DNA of 64,000 nucleotides from Nelumbo lutea (Eukaryota; Streptophyta; Magnoliopsida; Proteales; Nelumbonaceae): the NCBI GenBank assembly GCA_022828595.1, contig JAKGHH010000002.1, forward strand, positions 69,040,383-69,104,382, in the 5' to 3' direction. Each line of letters begins with the position of its first letter. Position 1 is the stretch's first letter. The position numbers were made by a program, and so were the translations under genes. Positions 44,690-54,700 of this stretch are shown here, piece by piece. The notes under the pieces are model-generated. The model had not been told where the DNA came from. It searched no databases and was given only the letters and a program-made list of their open reading frames with translations.

Positions 44690-45137
44690 ATAAAGTGTGA
44701 TGGTGGGGTTTGTAAGGAAGTTGCTCAATCATTTGGTCTTTGTATTTACAATAATTCCAGGTCCTTTAGGTGGGAAAAATAATCCTTTTGGAGATGTTGT
44801 GAAAGCTAAACTTCTGGCGATCCTCAAAGCTCTGTAATTAGCTAACGAGGAAGGAGAACTGGAAGAAAGTCTTAGTTTTTTCTGATGCAAAGAATATTAT
44901 GAACTTTTTAAACTTTGGTTCACCAAAACTTCCTTGGGTTATTAATAGTATGGTCAATGAGATTCTAACTCTTAAACCTTGTTTTGAATGTCTCAAGTTT
45001 ATCAATTGTAATCCTCGCTCTTGTAATAGGGCTGCCCATTCTATAGCTCAGTTAGGTAAATTGCATGATGTTGATATATTTACTTTTAACAGCCAAATTG
45101 CTTGTATCAGACCTTTTATGCTTTGTTTTTGTTAAAA
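44690..45137 (+). mobile_element. L1 LINE B, RNase H (RVT_3-type)
   Basis: Plus-strand blocks: CDGGVCKEVAQSFGLCIYNN near 44698, then the open frame 44899-45135 with NFLNFGSPKLPWVINSMVNE and INCNPRSCNRAAHSIAQLGK. The final R--N-AAHS-A motif is the usual plant L1 RVT_3 RNase H end and differs from the SAN--AD-LAKQG type found in the other LINE tails of this window. Completes the LINE whose upstream part lies at 42000-42790. Confidence 0.7.
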
Positions 45138-45499
45138 ACTAAAAGATAAAGATATAAGTTAACCAAATTTTACTTTAATATTTAACATCAAAGCCAAAGT
45201 AATTATGGGCTTTATACATAAAATGCCATATATCAACCTTGTTTTAAATTTCTTAGAAATGTACATCATAAAATATATTAAAGAAAATGAGAAGAGGGAA
45301 TAACCCATTTATTTATGCCTTAATTGTCATCCTCCACGCGATATAGTTAATCAGGGAAAATTAAACTAACAAAAAAAAAGTATTTTTCTACTTACGAAAT
45401 CAGCAATTAAGCATTTGCACCACCATCTTTCACAGAGAAGCAAGCAAGAAAAAGAGGAAGAATAAGAAGAATGGAGAAGAAAAATTAAGGTGGTTCTCA
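45138..45499. other. Spacer and probable 3-prime region of the second NHL gene
   Basis: AT-rich, no coding signal. The part near 45500 is presumably the 3-prime UTR of the minus-strand NHL gene. Confidence 0.45.
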
Positions 45500-46228
45500 T
45501 CATAGATGAACCAAGCAATGCCTGGGACCCCCCATTAACGTCCCCATTCCTGTGGTAGCCGAGAATTCAACATTCAAATTCTCGCAGTAAACAGTAACAG
45601 CTCTAGTTTTTGACATCCAAGATCCAGCCATGAACGTGGCCATGGCGGTCATCTTCAGATTGAAATTCATGAACCCACGGCTCCGATCCATGGCCATTTT
45701 CTCGGCCAGGAATCCTTTCATGTTCTCCGAATACACAACCATCTTCGCCTGCAACGCCGTGTGATTCATCTTCTCCAAGTAGAAAGGCGTGAGCAAAACG
45801 CTGGTTAGGATGCTGCTCCCGTACATCAAGCCGGTGTTCAAGCCGTCATACATCAAAGCCATGTTCTTGTTCGGGTTGTTTGAGCTCATGGCGACCTCCC
45901 ATTTTGCAGTGAGTTCCGAGTTGGAGATCTTGAAGGTGGGTACAGAGAAGGAGTCTATTCTGAACTCGGGGAGCTCCGGCTGGAAGACGAGCCAGGTGAT
46001 GTAGCTGAAAAGAAGCATAGCGAAGACGACGGAACACAGCAGGATAAACGAGCAGCGGAGGCAGGAGATGCAGCAGTTATCGTGGGATGGTGGATGATAC
46101 GGTTGTGGCTGTGGGTTATAGTAGGAGGCTAAGGGTGGTGCAGCGTAAGGGTAGCCATTGGAGGAGATTGGGTATAGCTGCAGGTACCCTTTTGAGTGTT
46201 TGATTTGATTGTCGTCTGCCGGAGCCAT
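45500..46228 (-). CDS. LEA_2 / NDR1-HIN1-like (NHL) membrane protein, 242 aa, single exon
   Basis: Intact frame of 242 residues from MAPADDNQIK. Pro/Tyr-rich N terminus (YPYAAPPLASYYNPQP, 26-41); cysteine cluster CCISCLRC (52-59) just before the membrane segment at about 60-82, a possible palmitoylation site; then FQPELPEFRIDSFSV and an LEA_2 domain with the NPN motif (NNPNKNMALMYDG, 117-129). The C terminus YCENLNVEF ... GGPRHCLVHL parallels FCDNVKIGF ... GGPTNCKVYL of the gene at 23187-23966, so the two are paralogues on the same strand. I chose this Met over an in-frame one at 46363 because a TATA-like box (46294-46303) lies between them, about 66 bases upstream of the chosen start. As known for NHL proteins it is probably plasma-membrane anchored and stress or defence related; the exact role is unknown. 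Confidence 0.92.
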   Translation of the reverse strand: MAPADDNQIKHSKGYLQLYPISSNGYPYAAPPLASYYNPQPQPYHPPSHDNCCISCLRCSFILLCSVVFAMLLFSYITWLVFQPELPEFRIDSFSVPTFKISNSELTAKWEVAMSSNNPNKNMALMYDGLNTGLMYGSSILTSVLLTPFYLEKMNHTALQAKMVVYSENMKGFLAEKMAMDRSRGFMNFNLKMTAMATFMAGSWMSKTRAVTVYCENLNVEFSATTGMGTLMGGPRHCLVHL

Positions 46229-46293
46229 TTCTATTGGAGAGGAAGAAGGAAAAGTGTTTGATGTTTGGGTGTGTTGCGAATGAAGTCCAGGAG

Positions 46294-46303
46294 AATATAT
46301 AGA
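46294..46303 (-). promoter_or_regulatory. TATA-like box of the second NHL gene
   Basis: On the coding strand the sequence reads CTCTATATATTCTCC, a strong TATA element 66 bases upstream of the ATG at 46228. With usual spacing transcription would start near 46265, giving a short 5-prime UTR. Confidence 0.6.
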
Positions 46304-46364
46304 GAGTCGAGATGATTGTTTGTGGTTTTGTCTTCCACATTCAGAGTGGGGAGAAGGATCCAAG

Positions 46365-47045
46365 ATGAATTTGGCTGTCCACGTTGGACAGCCTCTGCTA
46401 TCTAAAATGACTCATTCCACGTGACGCGTTGGTCGTAGCCTCCACTTCAACTCTAAGTTCGGCTTCAGTGAGGGCAAAGCCCGTTCGAGCAAGGTTAGAA
46501 AAAAGGCTGTTAGAACAGTGTCGGCACAAGTTTGTCCTGGTGGAAGCCGATCTCCACTTCACTTCACTATTTTAATAGTGTTGCAGGAGTCGGATCTCCT
46601 CCCAACAAAACACGTCTCAACCCCCTATCAATATAAACTGATACTGCACATTTCATTCATGGCGGATCTCACTTTTATGGTTGATCTCAATCTTATGATG
46701 AGATATGTGGTGTTTAAGGAAGTTGGTAGCGGTTGGAACGTGTATTATTGGTAGCAGATTCCAACTCATGTTGCAGGGTTGGAAGACTTGGTTCAGACCG
46801 GACAATTGGACTGTAATCCGATTAAATGACACTTTGGCAGAGCACATATTTGCTCCTACCATGGTTGGATGAAAGCGTCTGACCATCTCTTGATTTTCGT
46901 ATATGTTTGTTTTTACTTATTTGGATTTATTTGAACAAGTTTTCCTAGATTTTACTTACCCAGCGTAAGGTTTCAGCATTCTTGTACAAAACACATGAGA
47001 GGCAGTAAGGAGAGCATTCTATTAATAGAGATCAAATCAGCCTCG
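46365..47045. other. NHL upstream region, no further gene
   Basis: Presumed promoter and intergenic DNA. Open frames at 46518-46754 (+) and 46653-46886 (-) show no recognisable family. Nothing else seen. Confidence 0.4.
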
Positions 47046-47049
47046 CACA

Positions 47050-47308
47050 GCGTCCCACCGTATATCTTTACAACATCTCACAATAATAATATCAGAAATG
47101 ATGATGTCATCATTGGGAAATGTTCCCAATGCACGGCAGGGATGTGCTGTGGGACATTGTGGGGGGTTGATTTGGAGACGGAATCTACTCTTCACATGCA
47201 TATCCACCATGTATTGGGAACATTTCCCCTAAATAATAATTAATAAATACAGGAGACATTCCTAATAAGATGTGCATGTGAAGAGCAAATCCGGTCTCAC
47301 TGATTTGA
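47050..47308. repeat. Two adjacent foldback/MITE sequences
   Basis: 47050-47166 shares AAATGATGATGTCATCAT and the ATGTGCTGTGGGACATTG arm with the MITE at 41645-41772. Immediately after, 47167-47308 has arms GATTTGGAGACGGAATCTAC + TCTTCACATGCATATCC and, inverted, GATGTGCATGTGAAGAGCAA + ATCCGGTCTCAC, with an AT-rich loop. They are probably two separate MITEs inserted side by side. Confidence 0.6.
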
Positions 47309-47499
47309 ACTCCTATTAGTAAGCAGGTAAGTTATTTACCCACCTTCCAAAAGAGTATCAATTATAAAACTCTTCAATATCTTGATTCGCTGTGGAATCT
47401 AATATAATGGTATACGAACACGGAGATTATGGTCAATTGCCCATTTAACCAAATTACCCCCCCCCCCGGATTAAATATTGGCAAATGAATAGGACCTAA

Positions 47500-47800
47500 A
47501 TGTTAAATCTTAAACCCTAATCCGAAAACTTAAACCCCTAAACATGGTTCAAAAAATCGATATGATATATCCCGTGTCGGGCAGGGCATATCATATCATA
47601 TCTTTTGGGTCCTGAAACCCACCCCTTTTTAATTAAAAAAAATCCTTTTTAACTCTCCAAAAACCAAAATTAAAAAAAAAAAAAAAATTGATTCTATGTA
47701 TTTCTAGTTTTCAGTACGTCTCTGTCGATGCTTTGAACCATGCCCCTAAACTCTAAATCCCTAAATCTTTAAACCCTAACCTTAAATCCTAAATATAAAA
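47500..47800. repeat. Degenerate telomere-like repeat tract
   Basis: Outside the hAT element, 47500-47542 and 47743-47800 are built of units such as AAACCCTAA, TAAACCCCTAAA and AAATCCCTAAATCTTTAAAC, resembling the plant telomere repeat CCCTAAA with drift. Plant telomere-like motifs also occur in promoters (telo boxes) and as interstitial repeats. Confidence 0.5.
47543..47742. mobile_element. 200-bp hAT MITE with exact 8-bp target duplication
   Basis: Begins CATGGTTCAAAAAATCGATA and ends ATGCTTTGAACCATG, giving an 11-bp terminal inverted repeat. The 8-mer CCCCTAAA at 47535-47542 recurs exactly at 47743-47750. The left half contains CAGGGCATATCATATCAT, shared with 5461-5478. Inserted in the telomere-like tract. 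Confidence 0.85.
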
Positions 47801-47972
47801 TATTAAGTGTAAAATACATTTGATTGGACACAAATCCTGCGACCAGGTATGAAACAATAAATCCTCAGCGGGTTTTTACGGGCTAAACGAACAAAATCGC
47901 CCAATTAACCAGTAAAACCAGGACCCATGGGGCATTCTGGTTTTTAATCCGGTTCAAGTCTTACAACATGAA

Positions 47973-48064
47973 ATTCACGTATATCACGTAGGGAGAGTCC
48001 TTTAGGCAGCAGAGGCTTATTCATGTATATCAAGTAGGGAGAGTCCTTTAGGCATCAGAGGCTG
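47973..48064. repeat. 46-bp tandem duplication
   Basis: ATTCACGTATATCACGTAGG... at 47973-48018 is repeated with a few changes at 48019-48064; both contain GGGAGAGTCCTTTAGGCA. Simple local duplication. Confidence 0.85.
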
Positions 48065-50970
48065 TCCAAAGTAGACAGCTAAATTCTTTCCAGTGCTTTG
48101 GTCGGATAACAACATGCCTTATTGCGGGTTGGTCCATAACATGCCACCGTTTTTATATATGAAGGATTGGGCCCACCGAAAAATGATTATTTTATGGGCA
48201 TGAACTATTCAAACATAGAAGGATCGGGCCCACCAACAAGTGGATTCCATGAATGAATGAGTAATGGACACAAACTATTCAAACATTTACTTATCGAAAG
48301 TTCCAAAAACAAATCATAAATCAAACAACTGAAAAAAATAATAAACAAATGCTGTGCAACTATGAGGTTTACCAATGCTTACGTACTTTGCTTGCAAACC
48401 GTTTCCACGTGGTAATAAGGTTAGGTTGGTTATTTATTTCGTTTAAGAAATCAGATTAAGTTTGATTTGTAATTGACAAACGACAACCCAATTTAAAAGA
48501 ATGGGACCCATACTGATGTGAGGTTTTAGTTTTACTAATACTAAGGTTACATATAGAATAGTCTCTGTATTTGGGTTTTCTAATTCGAGCTAAGAAATTA
48601 AATTAAATTTGATTTGTAATTAAGGGGGACATGAATATTTTTTATTTTTTTTATTTGTTTTTGAAATTGTCACATCAATAAAAAGAAAAGGAAAAATCTA
48701 AGGAGAATGATGGTTGGGCTCAAGGTCAGGATTTCTAGACCTAAAGTATAGTTGGGGTAGGTGCTAGCTTGGAATTGATGTTAATTCATGGACAGGCATT
48801 AGTGTATAAAGTAAAGGTTTTTGACATTTTGAATGTTTATAGCTCTACAGTGGAATTCAGAAATTTGCACTGGGCCTATCCATACTTTCTGAAAAATCTA
48901 TGATACCAGAAAGGCATGATACCAAATGAACTTTGACCAATAAAAGCAATCCCGTGAATTTTGATGAATACCATCAAATGAGCTTTCCAAGAACCCGTGC
49001 GGCTTGGATTCTAACATGTCCATGTCCATTTAGGAAAGCTGGAGAGTTCATGCCACTTTATCTCTAATGTATATACAAGTAAATAGCCCCATATTCCATA
49101 TGGGAAATGTGTATATAGGTACTTTGTTTGACACTGACTAAGGGCATAAGTTTTTGAAGCATTTAGGTTGAATCTATTTATTTGATCTAGAATGTATTGA
49201 TTTGTACATAAATTAATATAACATAATGAAAGACTTTATGTTAGGTCTTTATTTGAGTCAGAAAACTAAAATTAGATTTGATTTGCTATTTGAAGATATT
49301 AAATAACCTCTTAGCTTGAATTAGGAAACAACACGATTTGAGAGCTAGAGTGAGAGGAACTCCACCTAACATATATTTTATTTTCTTGTGTAAAAATTTA
49401 TCTATTCCCATTTTATTATTTTTGAGTTAGAGGCTAGTCATATATTTGAAGTAGAAGCCTTCTTAATGAGGATATGAGTAACAAAATTACGAAAATAAAG
49501 AAGTAGAAAAATCCATTGTAAGAGAATAGGTTTATAGAGTCAAATAGGAGAGATAGGGGAGAGAATTTTAAGAAAAAAAAGCAATTTTGAAGTGGAAAAA
49601 AAAGTGAGAGGAGTTTTAGGAATTGAAAAGTTAAAGAGAGAGGTGTCTTCAAGTGATTAGTCATGTGATAGGAAAAAAAAATAAAAGGGAAAACTAAAGA
49701 AAGAAGAGAGAACATATCCTTGAACTCAAACGTGAATTGATTTTATAATCCTTTTCGAATTATATATATATATGGAGAGAGAGCCGCATCATGTATTATG
49801 ATACCTAAAAATTGAGTCCAGATCTATTGAAAGTAAAAGGCGCGTAAACACATTGAGAGCATGGTATCCAGCTACACATCAAGAAGACAGAAACATCTCC
49901 ATGAATTTAACAAAGCATGGAAACATCTCATTGTATGCTGTTTTGCTTTCAACAGACCCAAACTCACCATGTTCGCATACATTTTTCTTTCGTGTCCCCT
50001 AAAAAATTGATAACCAATTAATCCTTATCATAGAAGTGGTCACCAATCCACTAGTATTTATCAAAATTCACACAGCGGTTCGAAATGACCAAATTTCTTC
50101 CGGTATCATACCCTTCCGGCATCATAGAAATTGCCTATATATATATGCATCTACATATATGCATATATAGTTAGTTACCCCGTACCATGGATCATTAACT
50201 AGTTGGTAATATGGCAGAGAATTAAGAAACATGATCCGTCTTAGCAAAAAATATTATTTCGTAGAAGGCATCAGGTAGGCTTTTGACTATATATACATTT
50301 ATAGCAAGGGCTATTTTAATAATTATTTATTTATGCAACAGCCAACAGCTGCATCTCAGGAAACATCCTGGAATTTGAATTTCCAGGACACAGATAGCTA
50401 GAACGAGCATTGTCTAATGGAATTGTTTTTTAATATCTGTGGACAAAGGCAGAAAGGAATCATTCCAATTCCAGAGCAATTGAAAAGACCATACTGATGC
50501 CCTTACGTTTAAATTAAATGAGAAAATGAATGAACAGAGCAAACGAGGCAAGTTGACAACTCCCCAAGTAAATCCCCCCAGAAGAAAGATAATGCTCTTA
50601 AACAAGAAAGCGTAGAGATACACAGATCCATCCAACGTACGGATACTTAGAGGTGGAAGAAAGAAAGAAAGGCATCTGGGGTTATAAAGAAAACTTTGGC
50701 TCTTTCATATATAGGAGGAAAAGCCTCCTGAGTCATGACAGTAGATAACAAAGCCACGCCACCCATGTTTGAAAGAATGTTTAATCTTCTGATAATATGG
50801 GTTACGTGGCATGTTTTCCACCGACCGATGATAGGAAAGTATACTCAGGGATTACCATTTCTCTTTCCCTAGCAAATTAAGTGGACCTTCCATTTCATCT
50901 TCCACGCAACTTTTAGCTGATTTGATTCTAACAAGGCCAAAGTTGAGACCTAAACAGTGGTCAGAGACAC
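48065..50970. other. Long intergenic stretch, no gene recognised
   Basis: Low to moderate AT content with no conserved protein segment. Minor features: a GAAGGAT(T/C)GGGCCCACC phrase repeated at 48162 and 48220, a GA/T-rich zone at 49430-49710 and short TATA runs near 49770 and 50140. A solitary frame at 50414-50635 (-) has no motif. Confidence 0.45.
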
Positions 50971-50972
50971 AT

Positions 50973-51254
50973 AGTGTTAGAGAATAAAAACCTATTCAGG
51001 GGACTTCACCTGACGGCTTTTTAAGTTTTGTTGAATGTTTTCTTGGGTATCAGTGTTAGAGAATAAAATCCTATTCAGAAATGTTTCCTTGGATGATATA
51101 AAAGACTGTTTGACCCGGTGGTCTAGATCTTGGCCACCCCATTATAATTAACTAATTTCAGTAAGGTATGGGTGAGGCTGTGCTTGTCCACACTTCAAGC
51201 CCGACAAGCTTTCACGTGAGGTTCCTGAATGAGTTTTTATTCTCTAACACTCTA
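50973..51254. repeat. Foldback-like element with AGTGTTAGAGAATAAAA ends
   Basis: AGTGTTAGAGAATAAAAACC at 50973 is inverted at 51230-51254 (GAGTTTTTATTCTCTAACACT). A third, direct copy (AGTGTTAGAGAATAAAATCC) lies at 51052. The inverted similarity continues inward imperfectly (GACTTCACCTGACGG versus CTTTCACGTGAGG). The type of element is unclear; the TGTTAG...CTAACA ends could also be read as LTR-like. Confidence 0.5.
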
Positions 51255-51610
51255 TGCTGAGATAAGACCAGAAGCACAAGTTAGCAATTTTAGGCTTTTG
51301 GCAAATAGGCAATTAGTGGGACTTGTGACCTTTTGGAGTTGCTTAATCAATCTTAAGGTTCGTCATGAAGCTTTTGAGCTGAGAGGAAGAAAAAGAGGAC
51401 TATAAGACGCTTGAAATTATTTATAACAACTCAGAGAAGAACCAGGAAAGGAGCATGTTGAATACAAGCACCATGAAGAACTAGACGTATTGCTCCAAAG
51501 CGACACTATTTTTCTTATTATTCCTAATGCAAAACAAATCACAATCTATGAAAATACACATACATTTCTAACCACGTACAAAGCAGAGGGTTTTTTCTAC
51601 TTTACAAAAT
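51255..51610 (-). other. Region downstream of EXO70, probable 3-prime UTR
   Basis: No coding signal. It directly follows the EXO70 stop codon on the minus strand and most likely contains its 3-prime UTR and polyadenylation site. Confidence 0.45.
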
Positions 51611-51728
51611 CTACCGCTTCTGTTCATTCAAGATCCTCCCTTCAAAAAATTCATTCAGCATCCGATCAAGATCCTCAGGAGAATATCTTACATACTTTTG
51701 GGGGTTCTTCCCATTCTCAACCAAAGGG
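51611..51728 (-). CDS. EXO70A1: EXO70A1-like last exon with stop codon
   Basis: Completes Gly and encodes PLVENGKNPQKYVRYSPEDL, DRMLNEFFEG and ILNEQKR, then TAG at 51611-51613. Acceptor CCGTACAG. The basic C terminus of EXO70 takes part in membrane lipid binding. Confidence 0.93.
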
Positions 51729-54700
51729 CTGTACGGCATCAGGAGTTCATCTCAGAATCAAAAGGAAGATGGAAGGAAAGAAATAAAGAATAAGGCTAAA
51801 GTTTACGAGCACACACCCAAAACGCTTAATAAAAGATCTGTAGGCGGGCAAGAGGACTTCCGCAACTGCAAGCCTTAATGACTCCCTCAGTTCACTGTCA
51901 GGCACTGCCCACTGGGATTGTCTCTGATGAAGCTCCTCAAACTGCACATTGAAAGTCTTTAACCTGATATCATAAAGCATTGCTGTTCAGTTTAGAATCT
52001 ATAAAGAAAAAGCTGGGAAAGCCTAACAGAGCGTATATTTTACCTGTCTTTCACCACTGCTCTTGAAACCCCACTGCTGTTTCCTCCATCGCCACCCATA
52101 GCACTATTACTACCACCACCAGATGAAGTCAGACCCTGAACAGAAAGGCACTGTAGAATCTGCAGGCAAAAGACCCTTATATTAATGCAAGCCTTATCAA
52201 TTCATTTCAAAAGTCCATGACTGTGAACCCCAAAAAAATCTTCTTTTCCTGGACATCAACAGACATTAATAAGTAACCACCAAAATTTGTGAAAGTAAAT
52301 GAATAAATAAACAGATACAATATATATTGTAGATAATTGATATTGGATAGCTTTGAGAGAACTGTTACAAGTTGCAGGGGCTAGAAGAGCTAGGGGCAGA
52401 TAAAAAAGGACATGGCCTTAATTAGTGAGAAAATATGTATGGGCCCATAGTTTAACAATGGATTATTCTACCAAAAAAATATTTAACAATGGAAATGACA
52501 CTGAACAGAATGGAATGGCCAAATAGGAAGCACGTCCCCCATCTGGTTGGGGCAAGGCTTAGTTGATGATGATATCAATAATATTGAGAAATGTTATTTC
52601 TGGTCCTAAAGAACCTCTAATTTATATTTATAGGAACTGAGTGCCCTAACACATACTTCTTCTCCAATTCATGTTTTCCTTTCTTTCTCTTCTCTTCTTC
52701 CTTGTTTTCCCTTAATAATCATACAAACATTAACTAACATTTTGAAAAACTTTGGCCATATCTCTATCCATTCAACAAGACCAAGATTTTGTAAGTCCAA
52801 CATGTCTTAATAGAGTTATGGCCAAAGTAGGTCATAAGGTGTCAATCTGTTCTAGGATTTGAATCTTTTCTATTTTCTAAGTTTTTTTTTTTTTTTTTTT
52901 GTTTAGTTATGGCAGGATAGGCAATGGGTGTTTAGAGTTTTTTTTTTTTTTTAAAGGTAAAATGGTCTTGTATTAATGGGAGGAGAGGACCCCTCAAGCA
53001 AAAAGATATTTCTGATTTTTCACGGTATATACCATAATAGTATTATGCAGAAAAATTATGATAATAATTCCTTTTCCCAGATGATTCTTTGCCATTATAC
53101 CAAGTAATGGCCCCCTTATATACTCCTCATGTATTTTTGCTAGCTGCAAAAAATAAGGAGCCTTTCCATCTTTCCTATCAATACTTCTTAAGGGACTGTT
53201 AGCCTCAAAAATTCTTTGGTTATGTTCTAGCCAGAGTGACCAGCAGTTTCCAAAGTATTTTTCCTTTAGTGCTCAGGCCTTTTAAGGTCCAGGTGAAGAA
53301 GAGAGTGAAGCGGGTCCTTAGGCCCTCTGGTACAACCCATTGGTTCACAAATAGCTTCAGAAAACGGGTCCAAATGCTGCAACTGTATTTGCAGTGAATC
53401 AGCATGGGATGTACAGTTTCTTCCTCCAATCTAGGCAACAATGATTGTCCAGCACCAAACCTTTGGACAGCAAGTGCTCAATGGTTAAAACTCTACCCTT
53501 CTAGAGTTCATCAAAAGTAATGATTTAGTGAATTCTGTTTTCTTCTATCCATGTAAGGTTGCACATTTCATATTGGTTGCTGGCTTGCACCGCCTTTTGT
53601 GTGCTATAGAAGATGAACAAGCACAAATTTCATTAGATTTCTAGACCACCACAAAACAGTAATTCACAGAATCCCTCAAATGTAATGCAATACATTGGTA
53701 AAGGAAACTTTTATTACACAAGCACGGAAAAGAGCAGACTTTTTTTTTTTGATAAATAAATGAACTTTTTATTGATTTGGAAAAGTTAGCACATACAAGC
53801 AGCCCTTGGAGAGGCGCGGGCTGCAATCTCTCCACTAAAGAAGAAAACAAAAGAAATAAGTTACAATTGTGCCCAATACAAAACTCCCCTCGCTGCCCCT
53901 TGCTTGGCTAGACAATCCGCCATAGCATTTTCTGATCTCCCCACCCATTGTATTCTTAGGTCCATGTTTCTTGTCAGCGCCTTAAACTTTTTCTTCAAAC
54001 ACATTCAGGAGGAGAAGAAAAAGTAAGGCTGGAGTATTCAGAAATTCTAAGAACAGACATCATCGAGAGTAAGAGATAAAGTCAGGCTGGAGTGGAAACC
54101 ACCAGAAGGCAATAAAGTAAAACTGAATTTTGATGGGAGCTCCTTTGGAAATCCGAGCATCTCAGAAATAGGAGTATTCAGAAATTCTGAAAGGAGGATA
54201 TTGGGTATGTTCTCAGGACCGATTGGCACCAAAACTCACTGAAGGCTGAACTGTTGGCATTACTACAAGGGTTAAAGCTAGCCAAACAGCTAGGACGAAG
54301 ACATGTTGAAGTGGAAGGGGACTCGAGTAGTAATTTCATGGGCAGCAAACAGCAGCCATACCCCATGGATGTTTAAACATGTGATTAGGGAAGTGGAGAA
54401 GATTGCAAAGGAGGTTGAGGCTGAATTTAAATGGGTCCGAAGAAGTGCCAATGGGCTAGCTGATGGTTTAGCAAAACAGGGAGCTTTGAGACAGCAATTG
54501 TTTTGGGCTGCACCGTAATGAGGGATAGAATAGAGTGATTAAAGGGGATCAACAGTCCCATCACCAAGTTGTACAAACTGTTTACAATCTGAGTTTTAAT
54601 AAAATACATGTTTACTGATAAAAAAAAACAAAAAAAAAGAAGAAAATAATTAATACATTTTCAATAAAAATAAGCGCCAAGGCAGATTCATTAGCACTTT

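Noticed and set aside
46229..46363. Upstream in-frame Met that would extend the second NHL protein by 45 residues
   Set aside because: A TATA-like box lies between it and the chosen Met, and the extension does not resemble the N terminus of the paralogue.
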